The notes: generated by a model not told the origin, from the sequence alone. A stretch of 64,000 nt of DNA from Verrucomicrobium spinosum DSM 4136 = JCM 18804 (GCF_000172155.1 NZ_ABIZ01000001.1:1798001-1862000); one strand, 5' to 3'; positions 35,838 through 44,336 are shown, numbered from the stretch's first letter. Numbers and translations: made by a program.

Positions 35838-36139
35838 TGTCGATAACGCCTACTCTGGCTACCAACTACGGCAACTTCTACGCATTCCTGACAGGTGTGC
35901 CTGTCATGCTTCTGGTATGCAGCTTGGGTGTTATTGCTCTGGTGTGGAGGCTTCGTGCCTTGGCCGTCATATCGAGGTTGCTGTTTTTTGCGATGACAGT
36001 GTGGTTCCTGGCTTCGCTTGAGGATGCGCGCGAAGTTGACGTGAACGCTACGATTATGGTGGCAATTGTGGCAGCAGGGATGGGATTGACGCTGCTGGTT
36101 TGGAAACGTGCGTCGTCACGAGCAGGCGGCGGAGATTGA
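35837..36139 (+). CDS. Small three-helix membrane protein
   Basis: A 100-residue hydrophobic protein with segments at about 14-35 (FYAFLTGVPVMLLVCSLGVI), 43-60 and 72-90, and a basic C-terminus. Not recognised. The start codon overlaps the metallophosphoesterase stop, so the two are translationally coupled. Its 3' end is 5 bp before the first REP-like doublet. Confidence 0.5.
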   Translation: MSITPTLATNYGNFYAFLTGVPVMLLVCSLGVIALVWRLRALAVISRLLFFAMTVWFLASLEDAREVDVNATIMVAIVAAGMGLTLLVWKRASSRAGGGD

Positions 36140-36143
36140 GCAT

Positions 36144-36250
36144 GTGGCTGCGTTCGTGAGAACGCGGTCAGGCTGGGTGAGTTGGAGGGGCGTGGCGAAA
36201 CATGTCCCTGGATGGCTTGAACGATTCCGCATTCTCACGAATGCAGCCAC
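36144..36250. repeat. REP-like hairpin doublet A
   Basis: Two inverted REP-like units. The left unit has head GTGG and an 8-bp stem CTGCGTTC/GAACGCGG (one wobble pair) with loop GTGA (36144-36167). The right unit, read on the minus strand, has head GTGG and stem CTGCATTC/GAATGCGG (36227-36250). The central 59 bp differ from the later copies B-D. Confidence 0.85.
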
Positions 36251-36669
36251 GACGTCCTCGCTTGTCACCTCTATCCCACCGACAGGCGCTGGGGACGGTG
36301 CCGCTCGAAGGTGGTCACATTGAGGTCGTGAAAGTGGGTTCTCGCGCTCCCTATACGAGGAACGTAGGAAGCAAGTCTTGCTGACCGCCGTGAGTGCGGC
36401 ACAGAGAAGGACAATGCTCTGGCAAAAGAGGCTCGGGTGCAGATTGGCGAGTTGCTGGCTTTACATGAGGGGAGGTCAAGCAACGGTTGGTTGGACGTGA
36501 ATTGACACCGGACGGTGCAGCTCCTCTTTGGTCAGAACAACACAGCCGCAGTTTGAAAAGTTGGAGTATTCCGCGACGGTTACGGTTAAGTTCGAGCTCA
36601 AATAGTCCGGCACATTGCTTGATCCCGGATTCGATTGTTCCGATAAACCTGATGGTGACACGAAGACCA
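36251..36669. other. Intergenic region upstream of the cupin gene
   Basis: No convincing gene. Open frames here lack a recognisable fold and have no plausible start. It may contain degraded array genes and the cupin promoter. Confidence 0.35.
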
Positions 36670-37119
36670 ATGAATTCCATCCAAGGATACCACCTCATTA
36701 CCCCCGCAGACCTCGCCTGGCGTCCTTCCAACCTGATGCGGATTCCGAATGCCGACTACCTGGAACGCACGGGCAGCGAGAACTTGGGAGCGCGGCTCTG
36801 GCGTCTGCCTCCCCAAAGCGCCAACACTCTGCACAAACACGTGCGGACCGAGGAGTTCTACTTTGTGCTGGAGGGAACCGGTCGTATTCGGGTCGGTGAG
36901 GACACTCTCACTGTGCCGAAGCACGGTGGCGTGCTCGTAGGACCAGAAATGCTACGGCAAGTGTTCAATGACACGGACGAAGAGGTGTTGTGGCTCATCG
37001 TAGGCGCGCCTGAACTCGAGCTGGAACCTGATCAGGTGGGCGACATGAGTCTCTATTACCCAGTGGAACCCACCCAGTTGCCTCCTGAACTCGACGGGGT
37101 AAACTGGCCGCCGAAGTAA
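36670..37119 (+). CDS. Cupin domain protein
   Basis: A 149-residue single-domain cupin. The metal-binding motif 1 is readable as LHKHVRTEEFYFVLEGTGRIR, with His, His and Glu in the expected spacing. Motif 2 is LVGPEMLRQVFNDTDEEV, where the usual final His is replaced, so metal binding may be altered. The ATG at 36670 fits; a longer in-frame extension upstream has no domain character. Confidence 0.82.
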   Translation: MNSIQGYHLITPADLAWRPSNLMRIPNADYLERTGSENLGARLWRLPPQSANTLHKHVRTEEFYFVLEGTGRIRVGEDTLTVPKHGGVLVGPEMLRQVFNDTDEEVLWLIVGAPELELEPDQVGDMSLYYPVEPTQLPPELDGVNWPPK

Positions 37120-37216
37120 TTAGCTTGCTACGCTCCCCATCCAGATAACGGCTCCGCCATCGAATTTCTGGATCAGCCATCCGGCTTTCCAATAAGTTGT
37201 ATCTCCTTCCGAGCCC

Positions 37217-37450
37217 ATGAAACCCGATCCACGATCTGTGTATGGCAAAGTCCGCTTCGTCGCGTTTGGCGAGGACTACAAGGTGCGCGTGGTGAGGGTG
37301 GGTGGAGATCTCAGTGTGCGAAGGGTCAGCATGGGGGCTTTTAGCCCTGGCCTGTGGGAGGAGGTGAAACTGGGGGAAGACTTCAGGATTCGTATCGTAA
37401 AGATGGGTGAGGATTTCACGGTGCGCTATGTGCGGCTGGAGGGCGCGTGA
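37217..37450 (+). CDS. Small beta-repeat protein of unknown function
   Basis: A 77-residue basic protein made of short repeating strands: VRFVAFGEDYKVRVVRVGGD and VKLGEDFRIRIVKMGEDFTV repeat a Phe/Leu-Gly-Glu-Asp-x-x-(K/R)-(V/I)-R pattern three to four times. This is reminiscent of short beta-solenoid or DUF6150-like proteins. Not recognised further. It is the last small gene before the REP-like array. Confidence 0.5.
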   Translation: MKPDPRSVYGKVRFVAFGEDYKVRVVRVGGDLSVRRVSMGAFSPGLWEEVKLGEDFRIRIVKMGEDFTVRYVRLEGA

Positions 37451-37491
37451 AGTGCGGGAGGGGGCGGTTGCCAAGACACGGGTGGAACCTT

Positions 37492-37911
37492 GTGGCTGCG
37501 TTCGTGAGAACGCGGTCCGGGAGGGGGAGAGGATGCTATGGCGATGAATAACATTGCGGGGTCGCTTGGGCGATTCCGCATTCTTACGAATGCAGCTACG
37601 AGCAACAAGTTGCGACCTCAGGGGGGCATAGGCGTGGGAGGAAGCTTGTGGCTGCGTTCGTGAGAACGCGGTCCGGGAGGGGAAGAGGATGCCATGGCGA
37701 TGAATAACATTGCGGGGTTGCTTGGGCGATTCCGCATTCTTACGAATGCAGCTACGAGCAACAAGTTGCGACCTCAGGGGGGCATAGGCGTGGGAGGAAG
37801 CTTGTGGCTGCGTTCGTGAGAACGCGGTCCGGGAGGGTGAGAGGATGCCATGGCGCTGAATAACATTGCGGGGTTGCTTGGGCGATTCCGCATTCTTACG
37901 AATGCAACCAC
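37492..37911. repeat. Tandem array of three REP-like doublets (B, C, D; period 156 bp)
   Basis: Doublets at 37492-37599, 37648-37755 and 37804-37911 are nearly identical to each other. Each starts with head GTGG plus an 8-bp stem with GTGA loop. Each ends with the inverted unit (head GTAG in B and C, GTGG in D; stem CTGCATTC/GAATGCGG in B and C, TTGCATTC/GAATGCGG in D; loop GTAA). The spacer between B and C is repeated between C and D, so the true unit is 156 bp. The heads GTAG/GTGG followed by a hairpin are the hallmark of REP sequences mobilised by REP-associated tyrosine transposases. Confidence 0.9.
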
Positions 37912-38051
37912 GAGCTACGAGCTACGAGGTGCGAGCATCAGGCCACGAGCAACCTGCCACAAATCTCGCTCCTCATTGAGCCCGCCGGGAACTTCAAGCT
38001 ACGACACGCCGACCAAACGAAACTTCAAAAACCACCAAGAACCAAGAACCT

Positions 38052-38939
38052 CTAAGCCGCCTTCCCCGTGAGAGGCACCACCTCTTGGTGCTTTCCTAAA
38101 ACCCAGCCGCTCGCGCGATAAGTTTTCAGGAGACGGGCGGAGTCCTCTGCGCGGGCGAACCATGCCACTTTGGTGAGGGCATCGGCCAGCATGGCGGTGG
38201 GAGCGGCGACGGTGACGCTGCGGCTGCCGGGATTGGCGCGGCGGGTGTGGGGATGAATGAGCGGGGCCACCCAGGCCCCTTCGGGCAACTTTTTGCGGCT
38301 GAAGTAACTGCCGGTGGTGGCCAAGGCACCATCCTTGAGCTGGATGGCGTGGTGGGAGGTGCCGGGTTCCGACGGATCACGCAGGTTCACCAGCTGCGAC
38401 TTGGCACCAAACACCCGCAGATCGCCGCCCGCGTTGACAATGCCGCTTAGACCACCGATGCCGCGGAGGATGTCCACGGCCTTGTCCACAGCGAAGCCTT
38501 TGGCAATGCCGCCCACGTCCACATAGGCACCGCCGTAGAGCCGGGCCTGGTGATTGTCGTAGAGCTTGATGATGCCGAAGCGGCACAGTGGCGGCACCTT
38601 GGTGCCCTGCCCGGGGAGATAACCCAGATGCAGCAGCGAGCCGGCAATGCACACGTCAAAAAGTCCTGCCGTGTCGTTCTTCAAATTTTCAGCGCAGCGC
38701 AGCACCTCGATGGTCCACGGGTGCAGCGGCACGGGGCGGCCGCGACCGTCTGTATTGAGACGGGAGATGTCGCTGTGCGGATCGTGAAAGCTCATGAGCC
38801 TGTGCACCCGTTCGATCTCGGTGAAGGCGGCTCCCGCCAGGGTGTGCAGCGTTTTTTCGTCCCGCTTGCCCTCCAGCGTGATCTCCACCAGCGTCCCCAG
38901 CAGAGGGCGGGCGCGTTTGATGCGGTTGTACTCCGGCAT
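38052..38939 (-). CDS. apbE: FAD:protein FMN transferase
   Basis: A 295-residue ApbE/NosX-type flavin transferase, which uses FAD to attach FMN covalently to a Thr or Ser of target proteins in the periplasm. Typical motifs are LLGTLVEITLEG near the start, MSFHDPHSDISRLN, the metal and FAD-binding YVDVGGIAKGFAVDKAV, VNAGGDLRVFG, and ATTGSYF. No clear signal peptide is seen with the ATG at 38939. A GTG at 38990 overlaps the stop region of the upstream FMN-binding gene and would lengthen it by 17 residues. The partner gene directly upstream is its likely substrate. Confidence 0.93.
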   Translation of the reverse strand: MPEYNRIKRARPLLGTLVEITLEGKRDEKTLHTLAGAAFTEIERVHRLMSFHDPHSDISRLNTDGRGRPVPLHPWTIEVLRCAENLKNDTAGLFDVCIAGSLLHLGYLPGQGTKVPPLCRFGIIKLYDNHQARLYGGAYVDVGGIAKGFAVDKAVDILRGIGGLSGIVNAGGDLRVFGAKSQLVNLRDPSEPGTSHHAIQLKDGALATTGSYFSRKKLPEGAWVAPLIHPHTRRANPGSRSVTVAAPTAMLADALTKVAWFARAEDSARLLKTYRASGWVLGKHQEVVPLTGKAA

Positions 38940-38983
38940 GGCAGTGAGAGAAGAGGGGAGGCGGGAAGGACGGTGACGAAGTC

Positions 38984-39541
38984 TCAGCACACCGTGAATG
39001 CGGTGGCCGGCACAGGCGAGGGGCTCGAGAAGGCAATCGCGTGCGTGTGCAGCAGGCGGCGCACGCCGTCGGTGATGCTGCCACAGGAGAAGGTGGCACC
39101 ACTCAGGTGGCGGATGTCCCCGCCCACCGTGAGATCAGAGTGCACCGTGGCCCCCACGAACTGCTTGCGCCAGGAGGCGTTGCGCACCTGCTGGCCGTAG
39201 GCCTCGCGGTACGCCATCACCTCGATCTGCTTCACCTGCCCGCTGGTGGCGATGCCGCAGGCATAGGTGATCTCCTCGTGTTTACCTGTCACCGTATCGA
39301 GGAGAAACAATCCTCCACCCGGGGTGCGCCAGGCGCGGACATGGCGGTCCCTCACCTTCACCCCAGAGGCCTGTTCCACTTGGCGCTTCTGGCGTTCGGT
39401 GAGGATGAGGGATGCTTCCGCAAGCGTCTCTCCGGGAAATATCAGCCGCTGGGCCTGTTCCAGGCTCAGGAACACCTCGGCATGGCAGACCAACGGGGCC
39501 GCGGGCAGGCTGGCGACGCTGGCGATAAAGCGGACAGTCAT
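38984..39541 (-). CDS. FMN-binding domain protein, likely flavinylated
   Basis: A 185-residue exported protein. A short signal peptide (SVASLPAAPLVCHA) is followed by an FMN-binding domain of the NqrC/RnfG type. The flavinylation motif near the C-terminus reads D142-IRHL-SGAT with Thr150 as the expected FMN acceptor. It resembles the small single-domain carriers that shuttle electrons at or beyond the cytoplasmic membrane. The gene is the first of a two-gene unit with apbE, a pairing that strongly supports covalent FMN attachment. Confidence 0.88.
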   Translation of the reverse strand: MTVRFIASVASLPAAPLVCHAEVFLSLEQAQRLIFPGETLAEASLILTERQKRQVEQASGVKVRDRHVRAWRTPGGGLFLLDTVTGKHEEITYACGIATSGQVKQIEVMAYREAYGQQVRNASWRKQFVGATVHSDLTVGGDIRHLSGATFSCGSITDGVRRLLHTHAIAFSSPSPVPATAFTVC

Positions 39542-39883
39542 GACGGAGGGGGAACGCTCGAACGCTGAAGTGGAGGGCAGGTTATTTATTGAGATGGAAT
39601 CGCAAGAGTAGTGCGCGAAATCGAAGCTGCAGTCAACTGTTATTTGCGAACAAGTCTCAACAGCGCGCGATTTAAAGCGACAGGGCCGGGGATTTCCATG
39701 GGGGAAGTGCCGCTAGTCGATAATTCCAGCATCCAAGCGCAACCTTTCCGCGCAAAAAGTTGTGTGACCGCGCCAACCCTGCTAACGATGTCTCTCGCCA
39801 CTTACGGCGGCGTGGTCACGAGGCGTGACTGGGCCGGGTGGCCTGCCAGCGGGGACCGGGATGTCCCCTTGTTTGAGTGTCCC

Positions 39884-40444
39884 ATGGATCAGGAATCGGA
39901 TGAAAACCTCATGCTACGTGTTGCCGCGCGGGATCAAGCCGCGTTCGGAGCACTGTACGACCGGTTTTCTGGCTCTCTTCACGCGTTGGTGAGGCGCATT
40001 TTGGAGGACGATCAGGAGGCGGTGGAAGTACTACAGGAGGGGTTTCTCTACCTGTGGGAGCACGCGCCGTCCTACGACCCCACTCGCAGCAAAGCCTTCA
40101 CCTGGGCTGTGGTTGTTTTCCGGCACAAGGCCATCGACCGCCTGCGGGCTCTGCGTCGTCGCAGCCGTGTGGCGGACAAGGCGGCAGAACTGCTGCCTCC
40201 TCTGGATGATAGCGCGGAGCGCTCGGATCAGGCTGCAGACCGCCAGGAGCGTGCGGAACTGGTGCGTCAGGCCCTGCTGGCCCTGCCTGAAGACCAGCGC
40301 AAATACATTGAATGGGCCTTCCTTAAAGGTTACACCCATCATCAATTGGCAGAACTTTTCGGAGCCCCCTTGGGCACAGTGAAAACCCACATCCGCCGCG
40401 GTCTGGTGCGACTGCGCGACTTGCTGAAAGGAGGTCTGTCATGA
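39884..40444 (+). CDS. ECF-family RNA polymerase sigma factor
   Basis: A 186-residue group 4 sigma factor. Region 2 runs from about residue 12 to 80 (DQAAFGALYDRFSGSLHALV and AFTWAVVVFRHKAIDRLRALRRR). Region 4 is at 125-180 (LPEDQRKYIEWAFLKGYTHH and GAPLGTVKTHIRRGLVRLRDLL). It resembles SigK-type factors regulated by an RskA-like anti-sigma, and that protein is encoded next with a four-base overlap (ATGA). The ATG at 39884 is preferred to an earlier in-frame start because the family begins there. The 340 bp upstream contain no other gene. Confidence 0.92.
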   Translation: MDQESDENLMLRVAARDQAAFGALYDRFSGSLHALVRRILEDDQEAVEVLQEGFLYLWEHAPSYDPTRSKAFTWAVVVFRHKAIDRLRALRRRSRVADKAAELLPPLDDSAERSDQAADRQERAELVRQALLALPEDQRKYIEWAFLKGYTHHQLAELFGAPLGTVKTHIRRGLVRLRDLLKGGLS

Positions 40445-41283
40445 CAGATCGTCAGGAAGAACAGGCCGCCATGTACTCGCTGCATGTGCTGGACGAGCAT
40501 GACAAGCGCATCTTGCGCAGTGAGATGAAGGTGGACGCCCGCCTCCGCGAAGCCGTGGCCGAGTTTGAGGAAACGGCCGCCGAAATCGCCCACCTGCTGC
40601 CAGAAGAAGCCCCTCCACCGGAGTTGCGTGCACGTCTCCTTGCAGAGATCCGCCGTTCCAAGCGCTCGAACATCGTTACCGGGGTCGTCTTTGGGTTCAT
40701 TCGCAGTCCGTGGGTGGCATGGGCTGCTGCGGCGGGACTTGCCTTTGGTGCCTTCCGCCTGTGGGAGGAAAAGCAGCAGATCGCCGCCCAGATTCCGGCT
40801 CTTCAGGCGAGTGAAGTGCGGGCCAAGGAGGAGACTCAACTGGCCGAGCAGGCCAAGACAGAGCTTGAGCAGAGACTGGTTGCTGCCACGTCCAACACCG
40901 CGGCTCTCACGGCTGAGGTGTCCCGGCTCAAGCAGGCCAATGCCGTCTCCAGCATGGAGATCGCGACGCTGCGCTCCGGGATCAAGCGCTATGAAGAAGG
41001 CGTGGCCGTGGTGGTCTGGGACAGCAACGCCCAGCAGGGCCAGCTGAAAATGGACAAGATGCCGCCTGTGCAGCCCAACAAGGATTACCAGCTCTGGGTC
41101 ATCGACAAGGCCAAGACCAAGCCTGTGGATGCCGGGGTGGTGAAGGTGAACGACCGTGGGCGAGCCACCATCACCTTCAAGCCTGTGCAACCCATCACCG
41201 ACGCCTCCCGCTTCGCCCTAAGTGTGGAGAAGGAAGGCGGCGTGCCTGAAGGGGAAGGCAGCATCATCATGATCAGCCCTTAG
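40441..41283 (+). CDS. RskA-type anti-sigma factor
   Basis: A 280-residue membrane protein. The cytoplasmic N-terminal part (about residues 1-75) is a zinc-free anti-sigma domain with ELRARLLAEIRRS. One membrane helix lies at about 85-102 (WVAWAAAAGLAFGAFRLW), then a coiled coil (about 105-165). The C-terminal RskA domain is recognisable by KMPPVQPNKDYQLWVIDKA. It should hold the overlapping upstream ECF sigma factor at the membrane and release it on a periplasmic signal, probably by proteolysis. Confidence 0.88.
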   Translation: MTDRQEEQAAMYSLHVLDEHDKRILRSEMKVDARLREAVAEFEETAAEIAHLLPEEAPPPELRARLLAEIRRSKRSNIVTGVVFGFIRSPWVAWAAAAGLAFGAFRLWEEKQQIAAQIPALQASEVRAKEETQLAEQAKTELEQRLVAATSNTAALTAEVSRLKQANAVSSMEIATLRSGIKRYEEGVAVVVWDSNAQQGQLKMDKMPPVQPNKDYQLWVIDKAKTKPVDAGVVKVNDRGRATITFKPVQPITDASRFALSVEKEGGVPEGEGSIIMISP

Positions 41284-41284
41284 G

Positions 41285-41704
41285 TCCAGTGCGCCAGTGG
41301 GCGGTGCGTCAAGGTGTTGGGGCTGGAGTCGTACTTGGTGCGGGTTCCAGCTTCCACAGTGCTGGAGCGGTCAGTATAAGGAGCGAGGGACATTCCTGTC
41401 CCGGGCCCTGAACGTCCTGTCTTGCCTGAATGGTTGTCCGCCCTTTCCAACACCAACGGAGAGGGTTGGAGTTCCGCGTTTACGCGGTGAGGCCGCGCCC
41501 CATCGCATGACTCTACTCGCTGGGGCGGCATTCAGAGGGCGCACGGCAACGCTGAAACTTCAACGACCAACAACTTCCGCAAGCTGTCCGACATACCAAG
41601 TACTCGGGTGCCCCCCCCAACACCTTGACGCACTGCCCACTGACACACTGACGTACTGGCTCAGACGCACCGACGCACTGGCTCAGACGCACCGACGCAC
41701 TGGC
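41285..41704. repeat. Intergenic repeat region with inverted word pair
   Basis: No gene. Bases 41291-41322 and 41612-41645 are inverted copies of the same word (core GTGCGTCAAGGTGTTGGGG), also present near 10124-10155. At 41654-41704 the 21-bp phrase CAGACGCACCGACGCACTGGC is repeated in tandem. Inside lies an AGGGTTGGAGTTCCGCG word shared with the 49.2-kb block. Confidence 0.7.
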
Positions 41705-42652
41705 TCAACCAAGCTTCCGCTTCAGCAGGTAATACAGCGTCTCCAGCCTCCCCACCTCGGCTCCGGCGTTGGCCGCACGGCGGAGGGGCTCACCCCAGAT
41801 GGCGTCGAGCTCGACTTCACGACCTTCTTCGTAGTCGATGAGGCTGCTGGTGCGGTAGCCGCCCATGGCCTTGGTGGATTTGATCATGTCATCCGCCAGG
41901 GAGGAGGGGATCTCGCAGCCCAGCTTGCGCGCGGCTCCGATCACCTCGTGCATGAGGGCGCGGACGAGGTAGGTGAGGGAGTCGTCGGCGAGCATCTGGG
42001 CGGTATCCAGGCCGGTCCGGCCTTCCCCCCCAACGATGGAGAGGCCGTTGAAAGGGATGTTCCACACCAGCTTGCGCCAGCGGGCGGTGGCCAGGCTCTC
42101 CTCCACGTTGCAGACGATGCCGCACCGCTTGAACTCGGAGGCGATCTCATGCGTGCGCGGTTGGGGCCAGCCGGAGTGCTCGCCCAGGGCAATCAGGCCC
42201 TGCGCGAGGTGCTGGATCACCCCTGGCGCGGTGCGGTTGATGCACACGTGGCAGAGGCCGCCCAGCACCCTTTCTGCTCCGTAGTGCCCGGCCAGCAGTT
42301 CCTCGTTTCCCAGGCCGTTTTGCAGCGTGAGCAGCATGGACTTTTCATGCAGGAGCGGCGGGATGATCTCGAGCAGCGCCTCGTTTGAGGTGGTCTTGAG
42401 CGCGATGATGACCAGGTCACACGGGCCGATCTCATCCGCGGTGCGGTGCACCTTGACCCCCTGGAGATGGGCGTCGCCCTGCTTGCTCAGGATCTTTAGG
42501 CCATGGCGTTTCACCTGGTCATAGTCGCTGCGCATGAGGAAGTGCACGTCCCGCCCGTACTGGGCCAGACGACCGCCGTAGTAGCAGCCAACAGCGCCGC
42601 TTCCGACGATGGCGATGCGGTAGTCGGGCAGATGATGATTGAAAAGCGCCAT
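41705..42652 (-). CDS. panE: 2-dehydropantoate 2-reductase
   Basis: A 315-residue ketopantoate reductase (NADPH-dependent step of pantothenate and CoA synthesis). The Rossmann signature IAIVGSGAVGCYYGGRLA is at the N-terminus. The catalytic Lys lies in ARWRKLVWNIPFNGLS, and the motif EGREVELDAIWGEPL closes the C-terminal helical domain. The ATG at 42652 is chosen because an earlier in-frame start adds unlikely sequence. Divergent from the following unknown gene. Other ketoacid reductases of the family are possible. Confidence 0.88.
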   Translation of the reverse strand: MALFNHHLPDYRIAIVGSGAVGCYYGGRLAQYGRDVHFLMRSDYDQVKRHGLKILSKQGDAHLQGVKVHRTADEIGPCDLVIIALKTTSNEALLEIIPPLLHEKSMLLTLQNGLGNEELLAGHYGAERVLGGLCHVCINRTAPGVIQHLAQGLIALGEHSGWPQPRTHEIASEFKRCGIVCNVEESLATARWRKLVWNIPFNGLSIVGGEGRTGLDTAQMLADDSLTYLVRALMHEVIGAARKLGCEIPSSLADDMIKSTKAMGGYRTSSLIDYEEGREVELDAIWGEPLRRAANAGAEVGRLETLYYLLKRKLG

Positions 42653-42781
42653 GGGGGAACTGGGGAAAAGGGCGAAAGGGATGGGGTGACGACCCATCCG
42701 GGGATGAAGCCGCCATTTTGCCTACGCCTCAAGCGGTTCCCACGTTGCACCCGCGCCGGGGCGTGGCATGATCCAGTGCAA

Positions 42782-44269
42782 ATGTCGGAGCCACCCCGCC
42801 GCCGTCGTCGCAATCCTGTACCCGAGCATCGCTGGTTCGATGAGGACGAGGAGCAGGACGTCGTGGTGCCACGCCGTCGTGGGCGCGCTCGCGATGAGGA
42901 AGGCGAGAGGGACCCGCCCCGTGAGCGGGGTCGGCCCCGCAAGGAGCCCTCGCCGTCCGACAATGAGCCACGGCAGGAGAGCCAGACCGGCTGGGGCCCG
43001 CCTTCCAAGTTGACCTGGTTGCTCTTTGCCCTGCTGGCCACCGTGCTGGGGGTCTTTGCGTATCTGCGGGATGAATCTCCCCCGTTCGACAGCGATGTCA
43101 TGCCCGGGCCGGCGGAAGGCAGCCCCCCCTCAGACATGGCGGCTGTACGTCGCCTGAAGGCCATGCTCTCTGCGGCGCAGTCCGTGCGCCGGGAGGGCCT
43201 GCCGCAGACTCCTGTGTGGCAGTGGGACACGCCCACCCTTTCCGCCCTGCTGGAGCAGCACAGCGCGGTGCTGGATAACTTCCGCGATCTCCTGGAGGAA
43301 AAGGATCTGGAGTGGCAGCCGCGCTCTGTGGAGTGGAAAAAGGCCGACTTCGGCGCGGACCGGGCCTGGCCTGCCGTGGTGCTCATGAAACAGGTGGAGA
43401 GCGCCTACCTCTCCCGTCGTGGGCAGGAGGAGGCGTCGTTCCTTGCCGCCATCGACTTGGCCGTGCTCGGCGGGCTGCTGGAGCAGCTCGATGCCTGGCC
43501 CTCCCTGATGGACCGCTCCCTGGCATTTCACGAGGCGTCAACCGCCTCCCTGGCCGAACTCCTGCGCAACACCCAACTGGATGCGGGCCGGCTTAAGCGG
43601 CTGCAGGAGGTGGAGTTCAAGCCCTTCACGCCCTCCATGGAGCGGTTGCGCGCCGCCATGAAGGGCTTCTATGCGTACGAGCGGAAGCTCCTCATCGGTC
43701 CCGCGCAGGATGAACCCCCACTGCCGCCCTATTACCTGCCTGCGCGCACCGGGTGGATTTTCTTCAAGCCTCACGCCACGCTCCGCCAGTTCGCTGACAG
43801 CTTCCGCGAACTCCAGAAAGAGCCCGTGCTGGCGGCCTATGCGCGGGGTGGCAAGATGTCCTCCCGCCTGGAGCACCGCCTGCCCACCCGGCGCCCGCTT
43901 TTTGACCCCAACTGGTCCGGCACGGAGTACTACCAGTCCCGCATTGGGTTCTATGAAACGCTGCCTGACCGCGTGCATCTGGCCCGTTTCCGCCATGAGG
44001 CGGTGATGACTCTCTTTGCCATCCGGCGCTATGTCATCACCGAGGCCCGCCTGCCCGCTACTCTGGACGCGCTGAAAGGCAGCTACATCGACTCCGTGGG
44101 CATCGACCCCTACACAGGCGAAGCCCTCCGCTACAATCCCGAGAAAGGCTGCCTCTACTCCATCGGCAGCGACTACCGCGACGAGGGCGGCAAACCCGGC
44201 CCCGTCGCCTTTGCCGACGCCACAGAGCCCACCGTGGCGATTGGCATTGGCATGGCCCGGGCGGGGTGA
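42782..44269 (+). CDS. Membrane-anchored protein of unknown function
   Basis: A 495-residue protein. The first 75 residues are highly charged and disordered (many Arg, Glu, Pro), then one membrane helix (about residues 77-95, KLTWLLFALLATVLGVFAYL), then a large helical exported domain with many Leu and Arg. Its last 90 residues contain LPATLDALKGSYIDSVGIDPYTGEAL and a Gly/Asp-rich strand end that resemble the substrate-facing tail of type II pseudopilin-like or DUF1559-type proteins. That resemblance is tentative and no family is named. The 3' end abuts an 8-bp tandem repeat. Confidence 0.7.
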   Translation: MSEPPRRRRRNPVPEHRWFDEDEEQDVVVPRRRGRARDEEGERDPPRERGRPRKEPSPSDNEPRQESQTGWGPPSKLTWLLFALLATVLGVFAYLRDESPPFDSDVMPGPAEGSPPSDMAAVRRLKAMLSAAQSVRREGLPQTPVWQWDTPTLSALLEQHSAVLDNFRDLLEEKDLEWQPRSVEWKKADFGADRAWPAVVLMKQVESAYLSRRGQEEASFLAAIDLAVLGGLLEQLDAWPSLMDRSLAFHEASTASLAELLRNTQLDAGRLKRLQEVEFKPFTPSMERLRAAMKGFYAYERKLLIGPAQDEPPLPPYYLPARTGWIFFKPHATLRQFADSFRELQKEPVLAAYARGGKMSSRLEHRLPTRRPLFDPNWSGTEYYQSRIGFYETLPDRVHLARFRHEAVMTLFAIRRYVITEARLPATLDALKGSYIDSVGIDPYTGEALRYNPEKGCLYSIGSDYRDEGGKPGPVAFADATEPTVAIGIGMARAG

Positions 44270-44280
44270 GGACGGTGAAT

Positions 44281-44336
44281 CAGTGCGTCAGTGCGTCAGT
44301 GCGTCAGTGCGTCAGTGCGTCAGTGCGTCAGTGCGT
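44281..44336. repeat. 8-bp minisatellite (CAGTGCGT, seven units)
   Basis: Seven perfect copies of CAGTGCGT follow 11 bp behind the preceding stop codon. The same word with variants occurs at 10110-10130 and 41285-41300. Just after it (about 44357-44373) lies a CCCGGAGGGTTC fragment of the 266-bp inverted-repeat element. Confidence 0.95.

Noticed and set aside
30570-37217. Integron attC sites between the small genes
   Set aside because: I looked for paired RYYYAAC and GTTRRRY core boxes with inverted arms; a GCTCAAC at about 34787-34793 lacks its partner and other candidates failed, so no attC is claimed.
36144-37911. Possible CRISPR array because of regularly spaced repeats
   Set aside because: The repeat unit is 156 bp with nearly identical spacers and inverted hairpin ends, not short direct repeats with unique spacers, and no cas genes are present.
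39611-39883. N-terminal extension of the ECF sigma factor
   Set aside because: The added 91 residues have no sigma-factor similarity; the family begins at the ATG at 39884.
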